The notes beneath the pieces are model-generated. The model was given only the letters and a program-made list of their open reading frames with translations, was not told the origin of the DNA and searched no databases. Positions 27,788 to 36,924 of a stretch of DNA of 64,000 bases are shown piece by piece. This DNA is from Bowmanella denitrificans (lineage in GTDB: Bacteria > Pseudomonadota > Gammaproteobacteria > Enterobacterales > Alteromonadaceae). Position numbers and translations under genes: made by a program. The stretch lies in NCBI RefSeq assembly GCF_002887595.1, contig NZ_PEBU01000016.1:1-64000 (forward strand), given 5' to 3'. Position 1 is the first letter of the stretch, and every line of letters begins with the position of its first letter.

Positions 27788-28973
27788 ACATAACAATATT
27801 GGGTTACTGTTGAGCTGTTGGTTGGGCTTGAGCGCTGTTGCATCTGATTGTTGGGCAGAAGAGGACATAGTCTGGCATGGCTTTTTATCGCAGGGCTTAA
27901 TGCAGGCAAGTAAGAGTAACTTTGTTAATGATGATGGGGATATTTCCTACCGACTTACCGAAGCAGGGATAAATCTCTCCTATCAGATTAATCCCAGCCT
28001 GCGACTAGCTTCTCAGGTTGTCTATCTGAATGGCGGCAATCGTTATCCTGAGGGTTTACGCCTTGATTACCTGTTTCTGGACTGGAGTGTATACACCAGT
28101 GATAACTGGGAGCTCAGGCTCAATTTAGGCAGATTTAAAAATTATCACTGGCTGTATTCATCAACCCGGGATATTCCTCACACGCGTCCTTCAATAGTTT
28201 TGCCCCAGTCACTCTACTATGATGCTTTCAGAGACTTTGCTAAAGGCAATGATGGTCTTGCCGCCCTGGCACAGGGCGATAGTCGTTGGGGAAATTGGGA
28301 GCTGAATTGGAGTTATGGAACTACCCCCATTGAAAAGGCATTGACCAGAACCTTGCTGGGCGAATTTGCCACCGGAGAGCTTGAGCAAGTGTTCGACCAT
28401 CAGGCGAGCTTTTATTTTCAGCCCAAAGACAGCTATAGCCAGTTTGGTATTGCCATGGTCAGTTCCGACTTCAGGTATAAAAGTGGCAATGCGGACTTTT
28501 TTGTCGATGGCGATGCCGGTACCAGACGCTGGATTGCCAGTTATAAATACAGTGCGGAGCATTGGGATCTGTCAATGGAAGCCGTTCAGGAACAACTTAC
28601 CTACGACAATATCCTGTTTCCTGGCTATTACTTAAACACTTACTCTCAAGGCATTTATTTGCAAGGTCGGTGGTTCGCCAGTGACGCACTTACATTGCTG
28701 GGCCGCATAGACATGGCTGACATGAATAAGGATGATAGAAGTGGCGCCTGGCTGGAGCAATACAGTGAAGGACGAATCCCGAGGTATTTCGGCTACTCCG
28801 ATAGTTTGACCCTCGGAATGACGTATTTACTATCTGAAAATTTTGCCCTTCAGGCTGAAGTGCATCGGGTCAAAGGAACAGGGCGGCTGTCTCCTGCTGT
28901 TGTGCCCAACACCGCTATTAACCGCAGTGAATATTGGAATTTGTGGGCGGTGCAACTGATGTATTGGTTCTGA
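27780..28973 (+). CDS. putative outer-membrane beta-barrel (porin-like) protein
   Basis: 397 residues with a signal peptide (CWLGLSAVASDCWAEE). Many alternating amphipathic strands are visible, such as INLSYQINPSLRLASQVVYL and WELRLNLGRFKNYHW, and the protein ends QLMYWF with a terminal phenylalanine, so a barrel is likely. No named porin family was recognised. The ATG overlaps the upstream gene by 8 nt, and the stop is followed after 1 nt by the GGDEF-EAL gene. The tight packing argues for a common task in the envelope. Confidence 0.8.
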   Translation: MNKHNNIGLLLSCWLGLSAVASDCWAEEDIVWHGFLSQGLMQASKSNFVNDDGDISYRLTEAGINLSYQINPSLRLASQVVYLNGGNRYPEGLRLDYLFLDWSVYTSDNWELRLNLGRFKNYHWLYSSTRDIPHTRPSIVLPQSLYYDAFRDFAKGNDGLAALAQGDSRWGNWELNWSYGTTPIEKALTRTLLGEFATGELEQVFDHQASFYFQPKDSYSQFGIAMVSSDFRYKSGNADFFVDGDAGTRRWIASYKYSAEHWDLSMEAVQEQLTYDNILFPGYYLNTYSQGIYLQGRWFASDALTLLGRIDMADMNKDDRSGAWLEQYSEGRIPRYFGYSDSLTLGMTYLLSENFALQAEVHRVKGTGRLSPAVVPNTAINRSEYWNLWAVQLMYWF

Positions 28974-28974
28974 T

Positions 28975-31437
28975 ATGCAGGTATTTATCAGCCTGCCGTG
29001 GAAAATCCTTGGCCTGCTCATTGCCGGTTTGCTGCTGGGCAGCGTGCTTCTCACTTACACCTGGCTGGATAAACTGGATGAAGATTTTGCCAAACAACAG
29101 GAGTTTCTGCTCAACAAGGACGCCCAGCAGTATAAGCTGTTGACAGATATGCTGTTAAATCGCATGGAGACCAGGCTTGAGTCTTTAGTCCGGTTTCGCA
29201 GTCTGGATGGGCAAAGCAAAGAGCAGGTCGCCCAACTGGTGGAAGAGGAAATTGAGCATCTGCAAATGAATTGGCAGGTTGGCGATTTGTGGTTGTTCAA
29301 ACAAGATGGTGAGTTACTTTACGGCACCACCTCAAAAGCGCCGGCACATATTCTCAGAGATAAGCAAAAGGTGGCTGATCAACAAATGTCGGTGGCCAAT
29401 ATCCGCTGTGATCGCATTTGTGAACTGTATGTCAGTGTGCCTATTCTACTTGGCCAGCAGTCCTGGGCCATTCTGTCTTCAAGCAGCTCTTTATTGGAAA
29501 CCCTGGCCTACCTGAACCAGGCAACTGGCGCCGATCTGGCACTTTTTAAAGACACCGCAAATCACCAGCGTGGAAGTTTGTTCAGTGACCTCAGGCTGCA
29601 AGAACCCCTGGCTATTAGTAAGAAGCATAAATTGCAGTATGTTCTCAGTCAGATGCCGGAAAATTTGTACCTAAAAGATATGCTCGAGAATGGCGCCCGA
29701 CTGGAACTGGAGGACAGTATGTTGCTGCTCAACCTGTTACCTTTGCAACAGGAGCAGCAGAGCGCTTATTTGCTGTTGATGCACGATATCACTGAGTTTA
29801 GTCGTGCACATAAAGCCTATCAACAGCGGGTACTTTGGATCGCAGTCAGCGTATTTTTGTTACTGCTGGGCTTGTTTTTCTGGTTGACGCGGCGTTTTCG
29901 CCGACGTTTGGTATCGTTAGCCGGAAGCTTGCCGTTATTAGCACAAAAACGTTATCAGGACTTTCACGAGCGGCAAAGTCAGGCCACAACGTTGTTCCGT
30001 GATGAACTGGAAATACTGCAGGATTCAGCCACGTCTCTTGGCGAAGAATTGGAACGATTGGATGGTCAGGTAGAAGCCTATACCCGGGAGCTGGAGAACA
30101 TCGCCATGTTCGACAAACTGACCGGTCTGCCCAATCGCAATAAACTCAGTTTTTATCTGGGTGACATCTTACCAACGCTAGTTGATAAGCACGGCATCCT
30201 GTCGGTGTTGTTCCTTGATTTCGATAATTTCCGCAAAATCAATGATAGTCATGGTCATTCTTTGGGTGATGATTTTCTCGTGACCGTTACCAAGGAACTC
30301 TACTTATGTATCGAGAAAGAGGATTTTATTTGCCGTTTTGGCGGAGATGAGTTTGTACTGGTTTTAGCTCCGCGCAAGGATGAGCGGCAAATATTAAAAG
30401 TGGCAGAGGCTATTCAGCGTCGTTTCTGCCAGCCTGTGCAGGTGCAAAATCTGAGCTTTCATGTCTCGGTGAGCATTGGCATTTCGGTCACCATGGAACC
30501 CACAGCAGAGCCTGAAGAGTTAATTCGCCAGGCAGACATGGCCATGTATCACGCAAAAGATCAGGGTGGCAATCGTCCCTGCCTTTATAATGAGCAAATG
30601 TACCGGGCTTTGACGCGTCGAACACAACTGGAAGAAGAGGTTCGGGAAGCCCTGAATTACGACGAACTCAGCTTTGCGTTGCAGCCACAGATAGAGATTC
30701 TCACTGGCCGACTGGTTGGCTTTGAAGCTTTGTTGCGCTGGATCCATCCACAGAAAGGTTTTGTGCCACCCGACGAGTTTATCCCCTTACTGGAAAATAC
30801 CGAAAGCATGTTAAGAATTGGCTATTGGGGGTTAAGAAAAGCCTTTGAAATTCTGCAGCGCTTAAGAGCAATGGGTTTAATGGGATGCAAAATAGCAGTG
30901 AACCTGTCTGCTGAACAAATGTTAGACAGTCGGTTAGGTCCTTATTTACAAGAACTTCTGGCAGAGTTTGGTCCTTACGCACAGTGGGTTGAGTTGGAAC
31001 TGACCGAGCGCACACTGGTGATGGATATCGACCATTGCCTTGGCATTATGCACCAGTTGCGGGAGATGGGATTTAGTTTCTCCATTGATGATTTCGGAAC
31101 AGGTTACTCCTCATTGAGTTATCTGAAAAAGATGCCGGTTGAGGTGATAAAGATCGATCGTAGTTTTGTTGCGGGTATGTTGGAAAATCATGCTGATTAT
31201 CAAATCGTATCGTCCACCATTGCCATGGTGCATAACCTGGGCATGCGTGTTGTGGCAGAAGGGGTGGAAAATAAAGATCAGCTTCGCTGCCTGAATGAGC
31301 TGGACTGCGAAATCGGCCAGGGATATTACATCTCCCGGCCTATTATGGAGTCTGACTTATTCAGTATTCTTTCGAGCAAAGTCAAGGACGGTATCTGGCA
31401 AGGCCTGGGGCATGCTGCCCAGATTCCGAACCTATAA
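28975..31437 (+). CDS. membrane-anchored diguanylate cyclase/phosphodiesterase
   Basis: 820 residues. Transmembrane helices lie at about 8-28 and 285-303 and enclose a periplasmic sensor of about 255 residues with several glutamine-rich helices and two cysteines close together (IRCDRICELYV). A short arginine-rich linker is followed by a GGDEF domain (DKLTGLPNRNKL near 380, intact GGDEF at 456-460) and an EAL domain (EALLRW at 584, DDFGTGYSSLSYLKK). Both active motifs look complete, so it may make and break cyclic di-GMP. The inhibitory RxxD site reads EKED, so feedback inhibition may be missing. Third gene of a compact unit with a PstS-like protein and a barrel. Confidence 0.92.
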   Translation: MQVFISLPWKILGLLIAGLLLGSVLLTYTWLDKLDEDFAKQQEFLLNKDAQQYKLLTDMLLNRMETRLESLVRFRSLDGQSKEQVAQLVEEEIEHLQMNWQVGDLWLFKQDGELLYGTTSKAPAHILRDKQKVADQQMSVANIRCDRICELYVSVPILLGQQSWAILSSSSSLLETLAYLNQATGADLALFKDTANHQRGSLFSDLRLQEPLAISKKHKLQYVLSQMPENLYLKDMLENGARLELEDSMLLLNLLPLQQEQQSAYLLLMHDITEFSRAHKAYQQRVLWIAVSVFLLLLGLFFWLTRRFRRRLVSLAGSLPLLAQKRYQDFHERQSQATTLFRDELEILQDSATSLGEELERLDGQVEAYTRELENIAMFDKLTGLPNRNKLSFYLGDILPTLVDKHGILSVLFLDFDNFRKINDSHGHSLGDDFLVTVTKELYLCIEKEDFICRFGGDEFVLVLAPRKDERQILKVAEAIQRRFCQPVQVQNLSFHVSVSIGISVTMEPTAEPEELIRQADMAMYHAKDQGGNRPCLYNEQMYRALTRRTQLEEEVREALNYDELSFALQPQIEILTGRLVGFEALLRWIHPQKGFVPPDEFIPLLENTESMLRIGYWGLRKAFEILQRLRAMGLMGCKIAVNLSAEQMLDSRLGPYLQELLAEFGPYAQWVELELTERTLVMDIDHCLGIMHQLREMGFSFSIDDFGTGYSSLSYLKKMPVEVIKIDRSFVAGMLENHADYQIVSSTIAMVHNLGMRVVAEGVENKDQLRCLNELDCEIGQGYYISRPIMESDLFSILSSKVKDGIWQGLGHAAQIPNL

Positions 31438-31561
31438 AGTATCACCAGCGCTCGTTTGACCTCTGCAATGGTCTGACCGGGCAATTCCATCGCATCTATA
31501 TACCTGCACCTGACTAGTCTTTTACAATAAGCCTTTGGCACAGTCCTAATGGAGCAAAACA

Positions 31562-32758
31562 ATGAATAGTGGTTTTACTGCGCACCTGCAACAACAACTG
31601 GCAGACGTGCGGGAGCAGGGCCTGTATAAGGCAGAAAGAGTCATCACCTCTCAGCAGCAGGCAGACATCCGGGTTAGCAGCGGCGAGCAAGTACTGAACT
31701 TTTGTGCCAACAACTATTTAGGCCTGGCCAACCACCCTGAATTAATTGAAGCTGCCAAGCAAGGACTGGACAGCCATGGATTTGGTATGGCGTCAGTAAG
31801 GTTTATTTGTGGCACTCAGGACATCCACAAACAGCTGGAAAACAAACTCAGCGAGTTCCTGCAAATGGAAGATACCATTCTGTATTCTTCCTGTTTTGAC
31901 GCCAATGCCGGTTTATTCGAAACCTTGCTGGGGCCGGAAGACGCCATTATCTCAGATGCTTTAAACCATGCCAGCATCATTGACGGTGTCCGCCTTTGTA
32001 AAGCTAAACGTTACCGCTATGCCAATAACGATATGCAGGAGCTGGAGACGCAACTGCAACAGGCACAGGCAGATGGGGTCAGGTTCAAACTGATCGCCAC
32101 TGATGGCGTGTTTTCCATGGATGGGGTGATTGCCAACCTGAAAGCGGTCTGTGATTTGGCTGATAAATACGATGCCCTGGTGATGGTGGATGACTCTCAC
32201 GCGGTGGGATTTGTCGGTGAGCAGGGGCGTGGTAGCCATGAACATTGTGATGTAATGGGGCGGGTAGATATTATTACCGGTACCTTGGGTAAGGCCCTTG
32301 GTGGTGCTTCAGGTGGTTTCACTTCTGGCAAGAAGGAAGTGATTGACTGGTTGCGGCAGCGTTCACGTCCATATCTTTTTTCAAATTCTCTTGCGCCAGC
32401 TATTGTATCGGCGTCTATCCGGGTGTTGGATATGTTGGCCGAGGGCGGCGAGTTACGCCATCGTCTGCGCGAAAACAGTCAGTATTTCCGTCAGCGCATG
32501 ACAGAGGCCGGTTTCACATTAGCAGGCGCAGACCATGCCATTATTCCGGTGATGTTGGGCGATGCCAAGCTGGCCGCACAAATGGCGGAAAAAATGCTTG
32601 AACGTGGTATTTATGTGGTGGGCTTCTCATTCCCCGTGGTACCTCAGGGGCAAGCCAGAATCCGTACCCAAATGTCCGCCGCGCATACTCGCGAACAGTT
32701 GGATTGTGCCATAGACGCCTTTATTGCTGTGGGTAAAGAATTGGGAGTGATAGCATGA
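31562..32758 (+). CDS. kbl: glycine C-acetyltransferase (2-amino-3-ketobutyrate CoA ligase)
   Basis: 398-residue PLP enzyme that splits 2-amino-3-oxobutyrate with CoA into glycine and acetyl-CoA. [31 protein letters not shown] and the PLP lysine in GTLGKALGG are present. Length matches E. coli Kbl. GGAG lies 8 nt before the ATG. Its stop overlaps the tdh start by 4 nt (ATGA), consistent with the two-step threonine degradation pathway. Confidence 0.97.
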   Translation: MNSGFTAHLQQQLADVREQGLYKAERVITSQQQADIRVSSGEQVLNFCANNYLGLANHPELIEAAKQGLDSHGFGMASVRFICGTQDIHKQLENKLSEFLQMEDTILYSSCFDANAGLFETLLGPEDAIISDALNHASIIDGVRLCKAKRYRYANNDMQELETQLQQAQADGVRFKLIATDGVFSMDGVIANLKAVCDLADKYDALVMVDDSHAVGFVGEQGRGSHEHCDVMGRVDIITGTLGKALGGASGGFTSGKKEVIDWLRQRSRPYLFSNSLAPAIVSASIRVLDMLAEGGELRHRLRENSQYFRQRMTEAGFTLAGADHAIIPVMLGDAKLAAQMAEKMLERGIYVVGFSFPVVPQGQARIRTQMSAAHTREQLDCAIDAFIAVGKELGVIA

Positions 32759-33777
32759 AATCCCTGTCAAAACTGCATGCCAAACCAGGCATTTGGCTGA
32801 CCGAGACAGATAAGCCGGAAGTGGGTCATAACGACCTGCTGATTAAGATTCGCAAGACCGCCATTTGTGGCACTGATATGCATATTTATCATTGGGACGA
32901 ATGGTCACAAAAAACCATTCCTGTGCCCATGGTGGTAGGGCATGAATATGTCGGTGAAGTCGTCGACATGGGGCAGGAAGTGGCTGGTTTTAAAGTTGGT
33001 GACAGGGTATCTGGTGAAGGCCATATTACCTGCGGATATTGCCGTAATTGTCGGGCCGGACGCCGTCATCTGTGCCGCAACACCACGGGTGTTGGGGTTA
33101 ATCGAGCCGGGGCGTTTGCCGAGTATCTGGTCATTCCTGCCTTTAATGCCTTCAAAATTCCAGACAATATTTCCGATGAACTGGCTTCCATTTTCGACCC
33201 ATTCGGTAATGCCGTGCATACCGCGTTATCTTTTGATTTGGTGGGTGAAGATGTATTGATTACTGGTGCCGGCCCTATTGGCATTATGGCTGCCGCTGTC
33301 GCCCGTCATGTTGGGGCCCGCCATGTAGTGATCACCGATTTAAATGACTATCGTCTGGAACTGGCCAGAAAAATGGGGGCTACCCGGGCAGTGAATGTGG
33401 GTAAGGAGAACCTTGCCGATGTTATGAAAGAACTGGGCATGACTGAGGGGTTCGATGTTGGTCTGGAAATGTCCGGCGTACCTGCAGCGTTTAGGGATAT
33501 GCTGGCCAAGATGAATCACGGCGGTAAAATTGCCATGTTAGGTATTCCTTCCGGTGAGACCGCCATTGACTGGAATCAGGTGATTTTCAAAGGGCTGATT
33601 ATTAAAGGTATCTACGGACGGGAAATGTTTGAAACCTGGTATAAGATGGCCAGCCTGATCCAAAGTGGTTTGGATCTCAGCCCCATTATTACCCATAGAT
33701 TCGCCGTTGATGATTTCCAGCAGGGTTTTGATGCGATGGCGTCGGGGCAGTCTGGTAAAGTCGTGTTGAGTTGGTAA
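32755..33777 (+). CDS. tdh: L-threonine 3-dehydrogenase
   Basis: 340-residue zinc-dependent medium-chain dehydrogenase that oxidises threonine to 2-amino-3-oxobutyrate with NAD+. The catalytic zinc region is [13 protein letters not shown] with GHEYVGEVV, a second four-cysteine zinc lobe is [15 protein letters not shown], and the Rossmann motif is [10 protein letters not shown]. Coupled to kbl by a 4-nt overlap. Confidence 0.97.
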   Translation: MKSLSKLHAKPGIWLTETDKPEVGHNDLLIKIRKTAICGTDMHIYHWDEWSQKTIPVPMVVGHEYVGEVVDMGQEVAGFKVGDRVSGEGHITCGYCRNCRAGRRHLCRNTTGVGVNRAGAFAEYLVIPAFNAFKIPDNISDELASIFDPFGNAVHTALSFDLVGEDVLITGAGPIGIMAAAVARHVGARHVVITDLNDYRLELARKMGATRAVNVGKENLADVMKELGMTEGFDVGLEMSGVPAAFRDMLAKMNHGGKIAMLGIPSGETAIDWNQVIFKGLIIKGIYGREMFETWYKMASLIQSGLDLSPIITHRFAVDDFQQGFDAMASGQSGKVVLSW

Positions 33778-33782
33778 CGGGA

Positions 33783-34103
33783 ATGGCGCAGTTTTTACAC
33801 ATTCAGGCAGATGCGGCCAGCAAAATGCTGGCCGGGGATCAAGCCACATTAGTGGATATTCGTGATATCCAGTCCTTTAATGCAGCCCATATTCAGGGCG
33901 CAATGCATTTGTCCAATGAGTCTCTCAATGGCTTTATGCAGACGACCGCCAAAGACCGTGCGTTGATTGTTTGTTGCTATCATGGCATCAGCAGCCAACA
34001 GGCAGCCCAGTTTCTGGTCCAGCAGGGGTTCAATGAAGTGTACAGTCTGGACGGCGGATTTGAAGGCTGGCGTCAGAACTGGCCTTTTGTGAGCGGAGAC
34101 TGA
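33783..34103 (+). CDS. glpE: thiosulfate sulfurtransferase GlpE (rhodanese)
   Basis: 106-residue single-domain rhodanese that moves sulfane sulfur from thiosulfate to thiol acceptors. The active loop is CYHGISS with the catalytic Cys65, and DGGFEGWR is near the end. Start at 33783 fits the family N-terminus; a TTG four codons earlier overlaps the tdh stop. The following gene is glpG, as in E. coli, where both belong to the glycerol-3-phosphate locus; here no glp metabolic genes are adjacent. Confidence 0.9.
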   Translation: MAQFLHIQADAASKMLAGDQATLVDIRDIQSFNAAHIQGAMHLSNESLNGFMQTTAKDRALIVCCYHGISSQQAAQFLVQQGFNEVYSLDGGFEGWRQNWPFVSGD

Positions 34104-34106
34104 CAT

Positions 34107-34940
34107 TTGCAGTTAGTGGCATTCAGCCAGGAAGCGCCAGCACACTTGCTGGCTAACTACCTGAATCAGCAAGGAATCATAGTAAGCTACCAATTGTTGG
34201 AAGGTGAGCATCCTCACGCCGTTCTGCTAAAAGACGATAAGCGCTGGGAAGAAGCCCGACTTATCACCCAGGATTTCCTTCGCGATCCACGTCAGGCCAA
34301 ATATCAGCAGGCTGCCTGGCAGCAAGGGCAGGTGGTAAACATGCAGCGTAGCCAGCAGGATATGTCGCCACAATTGCAAATTCTGATGCGTAGCCCCTTT
34401 ACGTTGTTGGTACTGGTTGCTTGTACCTTAGTGTATTTGGGTAGCCTGATGGGGTGGTTCAGCCAGTTACAGCACATGTTGTCTTTTCAGCCCCCGGCAT
34501 TGCTGGTGGAAACCCAGCAGTGGTGGCGACTGCTGGGGCCTGCATTTCTGCACTTCTCGGCGCTGCACATAGTATTTAACCTATTGTGGTGGGCAATTCT
34601 CGCCAGCCAGATAGAACAGAAGTTCGGCACCCTGAATCTGTTACTGGTGTTTGTGGTTACGGCCTTGCTATCCAACTACACACAGTACCTGCATACCGGG
34701 CCTAATTTTGGCGGCCTGTCTGGCGTGGTCTATGGCGTGATGGGGTTTGTCTGGTGGTGTGGTTGGCTGCGCCCGCAGTGGGGATTACATCTTTCTAAAC
34801 CTCTGGTAGGGTTTATTCTGTTCTGGCTGATTTTAGGTTATGCCGATTTACTTTGGGTCAGTGTGGCAAATACCGCACATACGGTAGGCCTGGTAAGTGG
34901 CTGCTTACTTGCTCTGATCTACACCAGGCTGGGACGCTGA
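34107..34940 (+). CDS. glpG: rhomboid intramembrane serine protease GlpG
   Basis: 277 residues. A soluble N-terminal domain (about 1-80) is followed by six transmembrane segments. The catalytic dyad is Ser205 in GGLSGVVYG and His258 in NTAHTVG; His154 and Asn158 in HIVFN form the oxyanion side. The only start that fits is a TTG at 34107, supported by CGGAG 8 nt upstream. Starts 3 nt after glpE. Cleaves membrane proteins within or near their helices; natural targets here are unknown. Confidence 0.93.
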   Translation: MQLVAFSQEAPAHLLANYLNQQGIIVSYQLLEGEHPHAVLLKDDKRWEEARLITQDFLRDPRQAKYQQAAWQQGQVVNMQRSQQDMSPQLQILMRSPFTLLVLVACTLVYLGSLMGWFSQLQHMLSFQPPALLVETQQWWRLLGPAFLHFSALHIVFNLLWWAILASQIEQKFGTLNLLLVFVVTALLSNYTQYLHTGPNFGGLSGVVYGVMGFVWWCGWLRPQWGLHLSKPLVGFILFWLILGYADLLWVSVANTAHTVGLVSGCLLALIYTRLGR

Positions 34941-34947
34941 GCTCAGC
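34936..34947. other. 12-bp palindrome spanning two convergent stop codons
   Basis: GCTGAGCTCAGC is a perfect palindrome that includes the TGA of glpG (34938-34940) and the TGA of the FliL-like gene (complement of 34943-34945). No T-run is present. It may simply follow from the two stops facing each other. Confidence 0.5.
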
Positions 34948-35338
34948 CTTGATAAAGGTACTTAGTAAATATCACATCCTTGATCATCTCTGAGCCGGTT
35001 TCCTGTTTCATCAATTGCCGCAGCTTTTGCAGGCAATCCCTGCGAATTTCTTCGCGACCAGTAAGAGATTTAACTTTTTCTTCCGGCTGACGGCCAAAAA
35101 TATCAATAGTCGTGGCCCTGAGCAGCGGTGAGTGATGTTCAGCTGCTTCAAGAAAAGAAGCGTCTTCAAGCATCAGTTCCACCGTGACCCTCACATACCC
35201 CAGGTTGCGGCTGCTGGTGCTGACATAGTTAGTGACAATATCGGGTTCCAGACCAAAATAGGCGTAGGCTGCCATCGCCCGGGGTGAAATCAGCATCAGG
35301 GGTAGCAAAACCAGTACGACTATCTGTCTGTTGAACAT
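34943..35338 (-). CDS. FliL-like protein with signal sequence
   Basis: 131 residues. The N-terminus (VLVLLPLMLISPRAMAA) looks like a cleavable signal peptide rather than a plain anchor. The rest matches the FliL domain: YVRVTVELMLED, a helix with HHSPLLRATTIDIFG, and the C-terminal VIFTKYLYQG, the usual FliL ending. No flagellar genes are close, so it is an orphan paralogue; its role may or may not concern the motor. Convergent with glpG, divergent from ubiC. Confidence 0.85.
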   Translation of the reverse strand: MFNRQIVVLVLLPLMLISPRAMAAYAYFGLEPDIVTNYVSTSSRNLGYVRVTVELMLEDASFLEAAEHHSPLLRATTIDIFGRQPEEKVKSLTGREEIRRDCLQKLRQLMKQETGSEMIKDVIFTKYLYQG

Positions 35339-35462
35339 AAGGTATAAGTTCCGGGTTTCTATTCACTATGGGTATTTTATCAACAAAATCATACAGACGG
35401 ACAGTTCCGCACAGGTATTTTTCCGCCCACCTGATTTGCTGCTATGCGGCACCACGGGTATT

Positions 35463-36062
35463 ATGACCACTATATCGTCTGAGTCACAAACCACCTTGAA
35501 TTTATCTTTAGACTTTCCCTTTTCCCCTGCCGTCACCTGGCACAGTCCGGAGTTTATTGGCATACCGGATTTCCATCTGAAGAACTGGCTGTTGGATACC
35601 AGTTCCCTGACCGAACGCTTGCAGTCCCATTGCAGACACTTTCGTGTCCAGCTTCTTGGTCAGCAGCTTTTGCCCTTGCTGGACAATGAGAAAGCGCCTA
35701 TGCAAAACCAACCCTGTCAGGTCAGGGAAGTGTTGCTGTGGGGAGAAGAGCATCCCTGGGTTTTTGCCCGCTCGCTGTTACCTGAGTCTTTGGTGCAGGA
35801 AGGCATGCGGGAACTGGCCGCACTGGGGGAGCAATCACTGGGTAAGGTATTGTTTAACAACAGTGATTGCCTGCGAGAACCCTTTGAGCTGACCAGACTG
35901 GGTACCGAACATGAGCTGATGACCAGGTTGGGGCTGCGTTGCAGTCATGATTTGTGGGGGCGCCGTTCTCGTTTTAGTTACAAGCACTGGCATATGATGG
36001 TGGCTGAGATATTTCTGCCGGGTTGCCCGGCCTACAAGCAATTTGGAGCTACGTATGTATAG
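35463..36062 (+). CDS. ubiC: chorismate lyase
   Basis: 199 residues from the ATG at 35463; the open frame begins earlier (35331) but would overlap the FliL-like gene. It cuts pyruvate from chorismate to give 4-hydroxybenzoate, the ring precursor of ubiquinone. [19 protein letters not shown] and [18 protein letters not shown] match the family, with the catalytic arginine and glutamate in place. Its stop overlaps ubiA by 8 nt, so substrate supply and prenylation are coupled. Confidence 0.93.
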   Translation: MTTISSESQTTLNLSLDFPFSPAVTWHSPEFIGIPDFHLKNWLLDTSSLTERLQSHCRHFRVQLLGQQLLPLLDNEKAPMQNQPCQVREVLLWGEEHPWVFARSLLPESLVQEGMRELAALGEQSLGKVLFNNSDCLREPFELTRLGTEHELMTRLGLRCSHDLWGRRSRFSYKHWHMMVAEIFLPGCPAYKQFGATYV

Positions 36063-36924
36063 CCGCGCCAAGCTGGCTGCATTCGCGCGTCTGGCGCGAA
36101 TGGATAAGCCCATCGGCACATATTTGCTGCTTTGGCCAACATGGTGGGCGCTATGGATGGCGGCTGACGGCATGCCGGATTGGCAGTTGATTGTCATATT
36201 TAGCCTGGGGGTGTTTCTGATGCGCTCGGCCGGCTGTGTCATCAATGACTATGCCGACCGCCATGTGGATGGTGAAGTGAAGCGCACTGCGTCGCGCCCT
36301 TTGGTTAGCGGTGAAATCACAGAGCGACAAGCGCTGGGCTTTTTCGCCCTGCTGGTACTGATGTCCTTTGGTCTGGTGCTGTTTTTAAACTGGCAGACTA
36401 TTTTGCTGTCCTTTGGCGCCCTGGCGCTGGCGGCGTGCTACCCTTTTATGAAGCGTTACACACATTTGCCGCAATTCGTGCTTGGTGCTGCGTTCAGTTG
36501 GGCGATTCCCATGGCATGTATGGCCAGCCTGAGTTTTTTACCCTGGTGGAGCTGGTGGCTGTTTACTGCCAATATCCTATGGACGGTGGCCTACGACACT
36601 ATGTACGCGATGGTGGACAGGGACGATGATCTTAGAATTGGTGTTAAGTCCACCGCTATCCTGTTTGGGCGATTTGACAAATTGATCATAGGCTGTTTAC
36701 AACTGATGTTTCTCGGCATTCTGGCCTGGCTTGGCTTCTACCTGGCCTTTGGGGCGCTATACTTTGTCGGCTGGACTATAGCGGTATTGCTGTCCGGCTA
36801 TCAGCAGTGGCTGATTGCCGGACGGGAACGGGAACCTTGCTTCAAGGCCTTCCTCAACAATCATTATGTGGGGTTGGCCATTACACTGGGATTGATACTC
36901 GATCTAGCTGTGCGGATGGTGTAA
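36055..36924 (+). CDS. ubiA: 4-hydroxybenzoate octaprenyltransferase
   Basis: 289-residue integral membrane prenyltransferase of ubiquinone synthesis, with about eight or nine helices. The first aspartate-rich motif is [19 protein letters not shown] and the second is [22 protein letters not shown] lies 6 nt upstream of the chosen ATG. The 3' end overlaps the convergent plsB gene by 21 nt. Confidence 0.95.
   Translation: MYSRAKLAAFARLARMDKPIGTYLLLWPTWWALWMAADGMPDWQLIVIFSLGVFLMRSAGCVINDYADRHVDGEVKRTASRPLVSGEITERQALGFFALLVLMSFGLVLFLNWQTILLSFGALALAACYPFMKRYTHLPQFVLGAAFSWAIPMACMASLSFLPWWSWWLFTANILWTVAYDTMYAMVDRDDDLRIGVKSTAILFGRFDKLIIGCLQLMFLGILAWLGFYLAFGALYFVGWTIAVLLSGYQQWLIAGREREPCFKAFLNNHYVGLAITLGLILDLAVRMV

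Noticed and set aside
31523-31528. TACAAT as -10 upstream of kbl
   Set aside because: No -35 element at a suitable distance; left out of the feature list.
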